This document shows positions 48,818 through 56,656 of a DNA stretch of 61,878 nucleotides, one piece after another. A program made the position numbers and the translations under genes. Origin of the DNA: an uncultured Oscillospiraceae bacterium. GTDB taxonomy: Bacteria > Bacillota > Clostridia > Oscillospirales > Oscillospiraceae. The stretch is taken from assembly GCA_951801655.1 (NCBI GenBank), contig CATONV010000005.1, positions 1 to 61,878 of the forward strand. The letters run 5' to 3'. The first letter of the stretch is position 1; each line of letters opens with the position of its first letter. The notes below the pieces were generated by a model. It worked only from the letters and a program-made list of their open reading frames with translations, had not been told where the DNA came from and ran no database searches.

Positions 48818-50035
48818 ATGAACAAGATCGAACTGCTCGCCCCTGCGGGGGACATGGAGAGACTGCAGATGGCGGTGGCTTACGGGGCCGACGCCGTCTA
48901 CCTGGCGGGGAACACCTTTGGAATGCGCTCCTTCGCCGGCAACTTCACCCCGGAGGAGATGAAAGCCGCCGTGGAGCTGTGCCGGGCCCACGGGGTACGT
49001 GTCCACGTCACCTGCAACACCATGCCTCGAAACGAGGAGGTGGCCCGACTTCCGGAGTGGCTGGAATATTTGGAGGAGTTGGGGGTAGATGCGGTGATCC
49101 TGGCAGATGTGGGGACGCTGGCCCTGGCCAGGCAGTACGCCCCCCATGTCCCCTGCCACATCTCCACCCAGGCCAGCATTGTCAATTACCAGTCCGCCCG
49201 GGCCTGGCACGACCTGGGAGCAAGCCGGATCATCCTGGCCCGGGAGCTGTCTTTGGAGGAGATCCGAGAAATTCGGGCCAAAACATCCCCCGAGCTGGAG
49301 ATTGAGGTTTTTGCTCACGGGGCCATGTGCGTCAGCTACTCCGGGCGGTGCCTGCTGTCCAACTACATGACGGGCCGGGACTCCAACCGGGGCGCCTGCG
49401 CCCAGCCCTGCCGCTACCAATACGCCCTGATGGAGGAAAAACGCCCTGGAGAGTACTTCCCCGTCTACGAGGAGAACGCAGAGACCTTCATCATGAACTC
49501 CCGGGACATGTGCATGATCGACCACGTGCCCGATCTGATGCAGGCCGGCGTGGACTCCATCAAGCTGGAGGGTCGAGCCAAGTCGGCCTACTACGCCGCC
49601 ATCGTCACCGGGGCCTACCGCCACGCCGTGGACGCGGCGGCGGCGGGCGTCCCCCTTGATCCGGTGTGGCGGGACGAGGTGGAGCACATCAGCCACCGGC
49701 ACTACTCCACCGGCTTCTTCTACGGCCAGCCGGGGCAATTTACTCAAAACGCCCGCTATGTACGGGACTGGCAGATCGTGGCCAAGGTGATCGCCTGCGA
49801 CGGGGATGGAAACGCCCTTCTCACCCTGAACAACAAGTTCTCCGCAGGCGATGAGCTGGAGCTGGTGGGCCCCGACGTCCGGCCCCAGCCCCTCACCGTA
49901 CAGGGGCTGGAGGACGGGGATGGTCTTCCTTTGGAGGAAGTCCGCACCCCCCAGATGGTTTTCCGTATGCGGCTGCCTCAACAGGTTCCGCCCCTGTCCC
50001 TGCTGCGACGAAAGGCGGATTTATCCCCGGCGTAG
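48818..50035 (+). CDS. U32 family protein (TrhP/YegQ-like)
   Basis: 405 residues. KIELLAPAGDMERLQMAVAYGADAVYLAG is the canonical N-terminus. The U32 signature is EVFAHGAMCVSYSGRCLLSNYMTGRDSNRGACAQPCRYQY, with cysteines likely to bind an iron-sulfur cluster, and SIKLEGRAKSAYYAA follows. Characterised members hydroxylate RNA (TrhP: tRNA uridine 34; RlhA: 23S rRNA); older records call them collagenase-like peptidases. Length and motifs fit the TrhP group. GGAGAG precedes the ATG. Confidence 0.92.
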   Translation: MNKIELLAPAGDMERLQMAVAYGADAVYLAGNTFGMRSFAGNFTPEEMKAAVELCRAHGVRVHVTCNTMPRNEEVARLPEWLEYLEELGVDAVILADVGTLALARQYAPHVPCHISTQASIVNYQSARAWHDLGASRIILARELSLEEIREIRAKTSPELEIEVFAHGAMCVSYSGRCLLSNYMTGRDSNRGACAQPCRYQYALMEEKRPGEYFPVYEENAETFIMNSRDMCMIDHVPDLMQAGVDSIKLEGRAKSAYYAAIVTGAYRHAVDAAAAGVPLDPVWRDEVEHISHRHYSTGFFYGQPGQFTQNARYVRDWQIVAKVIACDGDGNALLTLNNKFSAGDELELVGPDVRPQPLTVQGLEDGDGLPLEEVRTPQMVFRMRLPQQVPPLSLLRRKADLSPA

Positions 50036-50095
50036 CAAGCCTCACGCCCGCTGACCCCCCAAGATTCTCGCCGCGCCTCCCTTTTACGTTTGGGA

Positions 50096-50124
50096 TTGTT
50101 TTTCTGTGTCAGAGAGTGTATAAT
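50096..50124 (+). promoter_or_regulatory. Promoter of the Lrp-type regulator/aminotransferase operon
   Basis: TTGTTT 50096-50101, 17-base spacer, TATAAT 50119-50124. Confidence 0.8.
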
Positions 50125-50167
50125 GTAAACTGTTGAATTATTAACCCTACTATCTAGGAGGAAAATC

Positions 50168-50647
50168 ATGGAAAAACTGCTGGAGCTGCTGGAGCAGGAC
50201 TGCACCATGCCAATCTCGGCGCTGGCCGCCGCCGCCGGAGTCAGTCAGGAGGAGGCAAAGTCCGCCATCAAGAAGTATGAGGACGACCGGACCATTCTGG
50301 GCTATCAGGCCATTGTGGACTGGGACCGGATACACAAGGAAAATGTGACCGCCCTCATCGAGGTCAATGTCACTCCCCAGTCCATTGACGGCTTTGACCG
50401 CATTGCCGAGCGCATCTACCAGTATGACGAGGTGGAGAGTATGTACCTCATGAGCGGCTCCTTCGACCTGACCGTGATTATTTCGGGCCGCACTCTGCGG
50501 GAGGTGGCCCAGTTTGTGGGCGAGAGGCTGGCCCCCATTCAGGGCGTCACCGGTACGGCCACCCACTTCATTTTGAAAAAATATAAAGAGAAGCATCTGG
50601 TGTTCCGCCCCCAGGACCCGGAGGAAAGGGAGTATATCTTCGTATGA
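50168..50647 (+). CDS. Lrp/AsnC family transcriptional regulator
   Basis: 159 residues. N-terminal winged helix-turn-helix (LLELLEQDCTMPISALAAAAG, then KKYEDDRTILGYQAIVDW) and a C-terminal RAM ligand domain (TALIEVNVTPQSIDGFDRIAER, VESMYLMSGSFDLTVII). These octameric regulators sense amino acids. AGGAGG precedes the ATG. Its stop overlaps the ATG of the aminotransferase (ATGA), so it probably regulates that gene in response to its substrate. Confidence 0.94.
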   Translation: MEKLLELLEQDCTMPISALAAAAGVSQEEAKSAIKKYEDDRTILGYQAIVDWDRIHKENVTALIEVNVTPQSIDGFDRIAERIYQYDEVESMYLMSGSFDLTVIISGRTLREVAQFVGERLAPIQGVTGTATHFILKKYKEKHLVFRPQDPEEREYIFV

Positions 50648-51831
50648 ACTACGACAGCATTCTCAATGACAAGATCCAAAACATCAAGCCCTCCGGCATT
50701 CGGAAATTCTTTGACATCCTGGAGGAGATGACCGACGCCATCTCCCTGGGCATCGGCGAGCCCGATTTTGTCACTCCTTGGCACATTCGGGACGCGGGCA
50801 TCTACTCCCTGGAGAGGGGCCACACCAAGTATACTTCCAACGCCGGCATGCTCCAGCTGCGGCGGGAAATCGCCGCCTACCTCAACCGTCGGTTTGACCT
50901 GCAATACGACTACGCCGGGGAAATCCTGGTCACCGTGGGCGGCAGCGAGGCCATTGACCTGGCCCTGCGGGTGCTCGTCAACCCGGGGGACGAGGTCATC
51001 GTCCCCACCCCCTCCTTCGTCTGCTACGGACCCCTGGCGGAGATGGCGGGGGGCGTACCCAAATACTTGGAGCTGAAGGCGGAAAATCAGTTCCGTCTCA
51101 CCCCTGAAGAGCTGCGCTCCGCCATTACCGACAAGACCAAGGTGCTGGTGCTGCCCTTCCCCTGCAACCCCACCGGAGGGACCATGGACCGCAAAGACCT
51201 GGAGGCCATTGCCCAAGTGCTGGAGGGCACCAACATTATGGTCATCTCCGACGAAATTTACGCCGAGCTGACCTACGGCCGCCGCCACGTCTCCCCGGCC
51301 AACCTCACCAGCCTGTACGACCGCACCGTAGTGGTCAACGGCTTCTCCAAAAGTCACGCCATGACCGGCTGGCGCATGGGCTACATCTGCGCCCCCAAGC
51401 CCATTGTGGCCGCCATGACCAAGCTGCACCAGTTCGGCATTATGTCCGCCCCCACCACCAGCCAGTACGCCGCCGTGGAGGCCATGCGCAACGGCGATGG
51501 AGACATTGAGCACATGCGGGAGGAGTACGACCGCCGCCGCCGGTATCTGGTGGAGAACCTGAACCGCATCGGCCTAAGCTGCTTCGAGCCCAAGGGAGCC
51601 TTCTACGTGTTCCCGGACATCCGCTCCACCGGGCTGACCAGTGAGGAATTCTGCGAGAAATTTCTCCTGGAGGAGAAGGTGGCCGTTATCCCCGGTTCCG
51701 CCTTCGGGCCGGGCGGCGAGGGCTTCGTCCGCGCCTGCTACGCCGCCTCCATGAAGGACATCGCCGAGGCCGTGGCCCGGATGGACAATTTCCTCACCAA
51801 CCTGCGGAGAAAGCAGGAGATGGAGGGCTGA
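50644..51831 (+). CDS. Class I/II PLP-dependent aminotransferase
   Basis: 395 residues of fold type I: SLGIGEPDFVTPWHIRDAG, TVGGSEAIDLALR, PFPCNPTGGTM, VISDEIYAELTYG, and NGFSKSHAMTGWRMGY with the PLP lysine, then a final Arg-containing GFVRACYAAS. Probably an aspartate-family, aromatic or branched-chain aminotransferase of the PatA/AspC group; the substrate is undetermined. Coupled to the Lrp-type regulator. Confidence 0.93.
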   Translation: MNYDSILNDKIQNIKPSGIRKFFDILEEMTDAISLGIGEPDFVTPWHIRDAGIYSLERGHTKYTSNAGMLQLRREIAAYLNRRFDLQYDYAGEILVTVGGSEAIDLALRVLVNPGDEVIVPTPSFVCYGPLAEMAGGVPKYLELKAENQFRLTPEELRSAITDKTKVLVLPFPCNPTGGTMDRKDLEAIAQVLEGTNIMVISDEIYAELTYGRRHVSPANLTSLYDRTVVVNGFSKSHAMTGWRMGYICAPKPIVAAMTKLHQFGIMSAPTTSQYAAVEAMRNGDGDIEHMREEYDRRRRYLVENLNRIGLSCFEPKGAFYVFPDIRSTGLTSEEFCEKFLLEEKVAVIPGSAFGPGGEGFVRACYAASMKDIAEAVARMDNFLTNLRRKQEMEG

Positions 51832-51833
51832 TC

Positions 51834-51911
51834 TGTAGGGCGCGACAACCCCGGCGCGCCGTTATGAGGATTTTGTAATTTTTCGGCGCGCCCGGTGGTC
51901 GCGCCCTACAC
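51834..51911. repeat. TAGGG-type palindromic repeat, copy 3
   Basis: The most regular copy: arms of about 28 bases (TGTAGGGCGCGAC...GGCGCGCCG and the complement) around an AT-rich centre of about 20 bases, three bases after the aminotransferase stop. Confidence 0.85.
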
Positions 51912-51935
51912 AACGACACAAAGGATGTATGTATC

Positions 51936-52535
51936 ATGAACATCGTATGCTTAGACATGGAGGGCGTGCTGGTCCCTGAAATCTGGATTGCCTTCTCGGA
52001 GGAGAGCGGCATTCCCGAGCTGCGGCGTACCACCCGGGACGAGCCCGACTACGACAAGCTGATGCAATGGCGGCTGGGCATTCTCAAAGAGAACGGCTTG
52101 GGCCTGAAGGAAATTCAGGCGGTCATCGCCAAGATCGACCCCCTGCCCGGGGCGAAGGCGTTTTTGGACAGGCTTCGGGCTGAGGCCCAAGTGGTCATTT
52201 TAAGCGACACCTTTGAGCAGTTCGCAAAGCCCCTGATGGAGAAGCTGAACTGGCCCACTATCTTCTGCAACACCCTGGAGGTGGCGGAGGATGGGACTAT
52301 CACTGGCTACAAGATGCGCTGTGAGAAGTCCAAGCTGACCACGGTACGCGCCCTGCAGTCCATGGGCTACGACACCATCGCCGCCGGGGACAGTTTTAAC
52401 GACCTGGCTATGATCCAAGCCAGCAAGGCAGGCTTCCTGTTTAAGTCCACCGAGGCCATCAAGGCCGCTCACCCCGAGCTGCCCGCCTTTGAGGAGTTTG
52501 ACCATCTGCTCGCCGCCATTGAGGGGGCGCTGTAG
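51936..52535 (+). CDS. thrH: ThrH-type phosphoserine phosphatase / phosphoserine:homoserine phosphotransferase
   Basis: 199 residues of HAD superfamily. The start MNIVCLDMEGVLVPEIWIAF is characteristic of ThrH (nucleophile Asp7, acid Glu9), followed by ILSDTFEQFAKPLM, and AAGDSFNDLAMI for the metal-binding acidic residues. ThrH can dephosphorylate phosphoserine or pass the phosphate to homoserine, linking serine and threonine synthesis. AAAGGATG precedes the ATG. The stop TAG lies inside the first bases of repeat copy 4. Confidence 0.92.
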   Translation: MNIVCLDMEGVLVPEIWIAFSEESGIPELRRTTRDEPDYDKLMQWRLGILKENGLGLKEIQAVIAKIDPLPGAKAFLDRLRAEAQVVILSDTFEQFAKPLMEKLNWPTIFCNTLEVAEDGTITGYKMRCEKSKLTTVRALQSMGYDTIAAGDSFNDLAMIQASKAGFLFKSTEAIKAAHPELPAFEEFDHLLAAIEGAL

Positions 52536-52592
52536 GGGGCGGCGCCCTCGCCGCCCCGCCGTAATACGGGCCGCCGAAGGCGGCGGCCCCTA
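52531..52592. repeat. TAGGG-type palindromic repeat, copy 4
   Basis: TGTAGGGGGCGGCGCCCTCG...CGGCGGCCCCTAA. The TAG at 52533-52535 is the thrH stop codon. Confidence 0.8.
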
Positions 52593-52620
52593 AGCTGATT
52601 GATCCAGAGGAGATGGTGTT

Positions 52621-52896
52621 ATGCTTGGAATTGTTATTGTGGCTGGGGCCTATGCAGCCGCCTTGGCGGTAGTCTGGCTCTTTCTGGACAACTTTTTATA
52701 CAGCACAACACTCAAGCTCGTTTTCATGGTGGCTGGAGTGGTTCTGGTTGCGGCGGGGTTTTTGTACCTGGCCTTTGCCGGGCGATACACCAGCGTGGAA
52801 CATCGGCTGAACAGCCTGGAGAAGCAGGTGGAAAACCTGGAAAAGCGGCTGCAGGAACTGTCACAAGGAAAAGAAGGTGACCACTTTGTACAATAA
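52621..52896 (+). CDS. Small membrane protein with C-terminal coiled coil
   Basis: 91 residues. Two hydrophobic helices (LGIVIVAGAYAAALAVVWLF and FMVAGVVLVAAGFLYLAFA), then a heptad-type stretch HRLNSLEKQVENLEKRLQEL that should dimerise. GAGGAG lies before the ATG. Its 3' end overlaps the DUF1015 gene by 20 bases, indicating co-expression. No family recognised. Confidence 0.78.
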   Translation: MLGIVIVAGAYAAALAVVWLFLDNFLYSTTLKLVFMVAGVVLVAAGFLYLAFAGRYTSVEHRLNSLEKQVENLEKRLQELSQGKEGDHFVQ

Positions 52897-54157
52897 TTTT
52901 AAAGGGCTTCCCTTTCGGCCGGCAGACATTCTCCTGCCCCGGGACTGCGACTTGTCCCTGTGGTCGGTGGTGGCCTGCGACCAGTACACCTCCCGGCCGG
53001 AGTACTGGCAGCGGGTGGAGGAACGGGTGGGCCGGGCGCCGTCGTCCCTGCGGCTGATTCTGCCCGAAAGCTGCCTGGAGGGCCCCAGCGTGGAAACGGA
53101 CATCATGGAGATCAACAACACCATGAGCCGATACCTCCGTGAGGGCCGCTTTCAGGAGTACCCCGACGCCCTGATCTACGTGGAGAGGACGCTGGACAGC
53201 GGTAAGATCCGCCGGGGGCTGATGGGCGCGGTGGACCTGGAGCAGTATGACTACGAGTCGGGGGCCGTCTCCGCAGTCCGGGCCACCGAGGGGACCGTCA
53301 TGTCCCGCATCCCGCCCCGGGTAGCGGTGCGGAAGAACGCCCCCGTCGAGCTACCCCATGTGATGCTGCTGGTGGACGACCCTCACCGCATGATCCTCGA
53401 GCCCCTGTCCGCCCGGACGGGGGAGATGGAATGTCTCTACGACTTCGACCTAATGGAGAAGGGAGGCCATATCAGGGGCTGGCTTCTCACCCGGGAGATG
53501 CAGGACCAGGTTCTCCAGGCGCTGAACACCCGGAGAGTTCAGGTGAAACAGGACCTGGACGGCCTTCTCTTCGCTGTGGGAGATGGTAACCACTCCCTGG
53601 CCGCCGCCAAGGAGTGCTACGAGCGCCGCAAGGGGCTAACCGATGAGTCGCAGTGGCCCGATCTGCCCTCCCGGTACGCCCTGTGCGAGCTGGTCAACCT
53701 CCACGACGAGGGAGTGGAGTTCGAGTCCATCCATCGGGTGGTCTTCGGCGTGAAGCCGGAGGAACTGCTGGACGCCCTGCTGAACTACTACCCCTCCGCC
53801 GTTCAGGGCAGAGGCGAGGGACACGTGATTCCCTTTGTCATCAACCGCTGGAGTCGGGGGGAGATCACCGTCACCGATCCCGAAGCCCGGCTTCCGGCGG
53901 GTACACTCCAGAATTTTTTGGATAGCTACCTGGCCGCGCACTCCCGGGTCCGTGTGGACTACATTCACGGCCGGGAGGAGGCGGAACAGCTGGCCGAGGA
54001 ACGGGAGGATGCCGTGGCCTTCCTGCTGCCGGCCATTGACAAAAACGAGCTGTTCTCTACCATCATCCACGACGGGGTGCTTCCCCGGAAGACCTTCTCC
54101 ATGGGGGAGGCCCACGACAAGCGGTTTTACTTAGAGGCCCGGAAAATACGCAGGTAG
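52877..54157 (+). CDS. DUF1015 family protein
   Basis: 426 residues. Contains the family hallmark LFAVGDGNHSLAAAKECYE and the early FKGLPFRPADILLP; the C-terminal part FLLPAIDKNELFSTIIHDGVLPRKTFSMGEAHDKRFY is also typical. DUF1015 proteins resemble SerC-associated or kinase-like cytosolic proteins; in several bacteria they lie near serine genes, and ThrH two genes upstream is in line with that. GTG 52877 follows AAGGAAAAGAAG; TTG 52886 is a possible alternative. The stop TAG opens repeat copy 5. Function unproven. Confidence 0.88.
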   Translation: MTTLYNNFKGLPFRPADILLPRDCDLSLWSVVACDQYTSRPEYWQRVEERVGRAPSSLRLILPESCLEGPSVETDIMEINNTMSRYLREGRFQEYPDALIYVERTLDSGKIRRGLMGAVDLEQYDYESGAVSAVRATEGTVMSRIPPRVAVRKNAPVELPHVMLLVDDPHRMILEPLSARTGEMECLYDFDLMEKGGHIRGWLLTREMQDQVLQALNTRRVQVKQDLDGLLFAVGDGNHSLAAAKECYERRKGLTDESQWPDLPSRYALCELVNLHDEGVEFESIHRVVFGVKPEELLDALLNYYPSAVQGRGEGHVIPFVINRWSRGEITVTDPEARLPAGTLQNFLDSYLAAHSRVRVDYIHGREEAEQLAEEREDAVAFLLPAIDKNELFSTIIHDGVLPRKTFSMGEAHDKRFYLEARKIRR

Positions 54158-54224
54158 GGGCGGCTATGATCCGCCCATCATAGCCGGGCCCTTGTCCCAC
54201 GGGCGGATGATATCCGTCCCTACG
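54154..54224. repeat. TAGGG-type palindromic repeat, copy 5
   Basis: GTAGGGGCGGCTATGATCCGCCC, then ...GGGCGGATGATATCCGTCCCTACG. The TAG at 54155-54157 is the stop codon of the DUF1015 gene. Confidence 0.75.
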
Positions 54225-54253
54225 CAATAAAAGCAGGAAGGGGGGCGTCCGTT

Positions 54254-55105
54254 ATGGAGGTCCGGGCCTATGCCAAATTGAATCTGACCCTGGACGTGCT
54301 GGGCAAGCGCCCCGACGGCTACCACGACCTGCGGATGATCATGCAGTCCATCGACCTGGCGGACACCATCACCCTGGAAGAGAACAGCATTGGGGCCCTG
54401 CAGGTGCGCACCAATCTGCACTTTCTGCCCGACAACGAGAAGAACCTTGCCTCTCAGGCCTCTCTGCGCTGGTGGGAGGCCAAAGGCGTGCCGCCCAGAG
54501 GACTGAATATCTCCATCGACAAAAAAATCCCTGTCTGCGCTGGAATGGCCGGGGGGAGCAGCGACGCCGCCGCCGTCCTCCGGGCGCTGAACCAGATGGA
54601 GGGGGACGCCCTGTCTCTCCGGGAGCTGGCCAAGATCGGGGCCCAGGTGGGCTCCGATGTGCCCTACTGCGTTTTGGGCGGCACCGCCCTTGCGGAGGGA
54701 CGGGGCGATCTCCTCACTCCCCTGCCCCCCCTGCCCAAATGCTGGGTAGTGCTGTGCAAGCCAGAGTTCTCCATCTCCACCCCCGCCCTCTTCGCCAAAA
54801 TCGACAGCGTGCGCCTGCGCTGCCGCCCCGACACACAGGGCGCCGTCGCCGCCCTGGAAGCGGGAGACCTGCACGGGGTAGCCCGGCGGATGTACAATGT
54901 CTTCGAGGACGCCCTCCCGGATCACCGCCGCTCCCGGGTGAATGACATCAAAAATATCCTGATCCAGTGCGGCGCGCTGGGGGCCAGCATGAGCGGCACC
55001 GGCCCCACCGCCTTCGGCCTGTTCGACAGCGAGGGCTGCGCCCGGGAAGCCCTGGAGCAGCTGCGGGATCTCAGCGGCGAGGTTTTTTTGTCTCAGACGG
55101 TATAA
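54254..55105 (+). CDS. ispE: 4-diphosphocytidyl-2-C-methyl-D-erythritol kinase
   Basis: GHMP kinase of the non-mevalonate (MEP) isoprenoid pathway, phosphorylating CDP-methylerythritol. 283 residues: AYAKLNLTLDVLGKRPDGYHDL (substrate-binding N-terminus), PVCAGMAGGSSDAAAVLRAL (ATP loop), GSDVPYCVLGGTAL and the C-terminal GASMSGTGPTAFGLF. Start at ATG 54254 after AGGAAGGGGGG. Complete. Confidence 0.96.
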   Translation: MEVRAYAKLNLTLDVLGKRPDGYHDLRMIMQSIDLADTITLEENSIGALQVRTNLHFLPDNEKNLASQASLRWWEAKGVPPRGLNISIDKKIPVCAGMAGGSSDAAAVLRALNQMEGDALSLRELAKIGAQVGSDVPYCVLGGTALAEGRGDLLTPLPPLPKCWVVLCKPEFSISTPALFAKIDSVRLRCRPDTQGAVAALEAGDLHGVARRMYNVFEDALPDHRRSRVNDIKNILIQCGALGASMSGTGPTAFGLFDSEGCAREALEQLRDLSGEVFLSQTV

Positions 55106-55114
55106 AAAAGCAAG

Positions 55115-55151
55115 GCCCGGCCAGCGAAAGCACTGGCCGGGCACATTTTTT
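55115..55151 (+). terminator. ispE terminator
   Basis: GCCCGGCCAG (55115-55124) pairs with CTGGCCGGGC (55133-55142), followed by ACATTTTTT. Confidence 0.93.
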
Positions 55152-55152
55152 C

Positions 55153-55181
55153 TTGACTTTCGCCCCACAATCTCATACTCT
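55153..55181 (+). promoter_or_regulatory. cca promoter
   Basis: TTGACT 55153-55158, 17-base spacer, TACTCT 55176-55181, just after the ispE terminator. Confidence 0.65.
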
Positions 55182-55213
55182 GAACATACTGGAACAAGTG
55201 AGGTGACGGCAAA

Positions 55214-56605
55214 ATGGAATATTGCATCTCCCCCGGCGCAAGGCGCATTCTTCAGTCTCTTGTCCGCGGGGGCCACGAGGCCTATCTGGTAGGCGGCTGT
55301 GTGCGGGATCTGCTGCGGGGCGTTGCGCCTCACGACTGGGATATCTGCACCTCCGCCCGCCCGGAGGAGACGCAACGCTGCTTTCGGGGCCGGCGGGTCC
55401 TTGAAACCGGCCTGAAGCACGGCACCATCACGGTGCTGGAGAGGGGCGAAGCCTACGAAATCACCACCTACCGCGCCGAGGGCCCCTACTCCGACAGCCG
55501 GCGACCGGACTATGTGCGCTTCGTCTCCAGCCTGGAGGACGACCTGGCCCGGCGGGATTTTACCATGAACGCCATTGCCATGGGGCTGGACGGCAGTCTG
55601 CGCGACCCCTTCGACGGCGTGCAGGACATTCAGGCCGGTCTGATCCGCTGTGTGGGGTCGCCTGACCGCCGTTTTCAGGAGGACGGTCTGCGGGTTATGC
55701 GGGCGCTGCGATTTGCGGCGGTATTCGGCTTCGCCCTGGAGGAAAAAACCGCCCAGGCCATTCACGATAACCGGGCGGTACTGAAGCGCGTGGCGGCCGA
55801 GAGGATCAACGCAGAGCTGTGCAGACTGCTGACAGGCGGACACGCGGGAGACATCCTGCGGCAGTACCCCGATGTCCTTGGCCAGTTCTGGCCTGAACTG
55901 CTGCCGCTGACCACCTTGGAGCAGAACACCCCCTGGCACTGCTGGGACGGCTGGGAGCACACCGTCCGTACGGTGGAGGCGGCCCCAGCCGACGTAATTT
56001 TGAGATTGACCATGCTCCTCCATGATATTGGCAAGCCCCTGTGCAGGTCCACCGATGAAAATGGCATTGATCACTTTTACGGCCATCCCTCTCTCGGTGC
56101 CCGGCTGGCTGACGAGATGCTCCAGACCCTGAAATTTGACCACAAGACCCGGGAACAGGTGACCGCGCTGGTGAACTGCCACGGCGTGCAGATTCCCTGC
56201 CGGTCTGTGCGCAGATGGCTTAATCGGCTGGGCCTGGAGGTCTTTTTCCGCCTGTTGCAGGTCAAGCGGGCGGACACCATGGGGCAGGCACGGGAGCTGG
56301 CCAGGGACCGCCTGGCGCAGCTGGACCAACTCCAGGAAACGGCGGAGGCGTTGATCGCGGAGGGGCAGTGCTTTACCCTGAAGGACCTGGCCGTTCACGG
56401 CCGGGATGTCCTCGCCGCCGGTATTTCTCCGGGTCCGGAGGTGGGCCGTACGCTGAATTCGCTGCTGGAAAAGGTTCTCAACGGCGAACTGCCCAATGAC
56501 AGGCAGGTCCTGCTGGAGCAATTGCGGCCTGCGCCCTCCCCGGCTGCCCCCTGCCCTCCCCTGCCGGGACCCTGCGGAGAGTTTCCAAAGTCGAAGTGTC
56601 TGTGA
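55214..56605 (+). CDS. cca: CCA tRNA nucleotidyltransferase
   Basis: Adds or repairs the 3' CCA of tRNAs. 463 residues of class II type: YLVGGCVRDLLRGVAPHDWDI (G-rich loop and DxD), the RRDFTMNAIAMG motif, and GDILRQYPDV. An HD domain (LTMLLHDIGKP, with H at GWEHT) gives possible phosphatase activity. The last 30 residues are Pro/Cys-rich, without conservation I recognise, so the true functional end is earlier. GAGGTGACGG precedes the ATG. Confidence 0.95.
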   Translation: MEYCISPGARRILQSLVRGGHEAYLVGGCVRDLLRGVAPHDWDICTSARPEETQRCFRGRRVLETGLKHGTITVLERGEAYEITTYRAEGPYSDSRRPDYVRFVSSLEDDLARRDFTMNAIAMGLDGSLRDPFDGVQDIQAGLIRCVGSPDRRFQEDGLRVMRALRFAAVFGFALEEKTAQAIHDNRAVLKRVAAERINAELCRLLTGGHAGDILRQYPDVLGQFWPELLPLTTLEQNTPWHCWDGWEHTVRTVEAAPADVILRLTMLLHDIGKPLCRSTDENGIDHFYGHPSLGARLADEMLQTLKFDHKTREQVTALVNCHGVQIPCRSVRRWLNRLGLEVFFRLLQVKRADTMGQARELARDRLAQLDQLQETAEALIAEGQCFTLKDLAVHGRDVLAAGISPGPEVGRTLNSLLEKVLNGELPNDRQVLLEQLRPAPSPAAPCPPLPGPCGEFPKSKCL

Positions 56606-56656
56606 TATCCGCGTCTTCTTTCGTCTGTTTCCTTGCGTTCTCAGTCCTCCAGCTAA

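Noticed and set aside
54164-56521. 785-codon minus-strand open frame
   Set aside because: Antisense to ispE and cca, both unambiguous; no domain or start signal.
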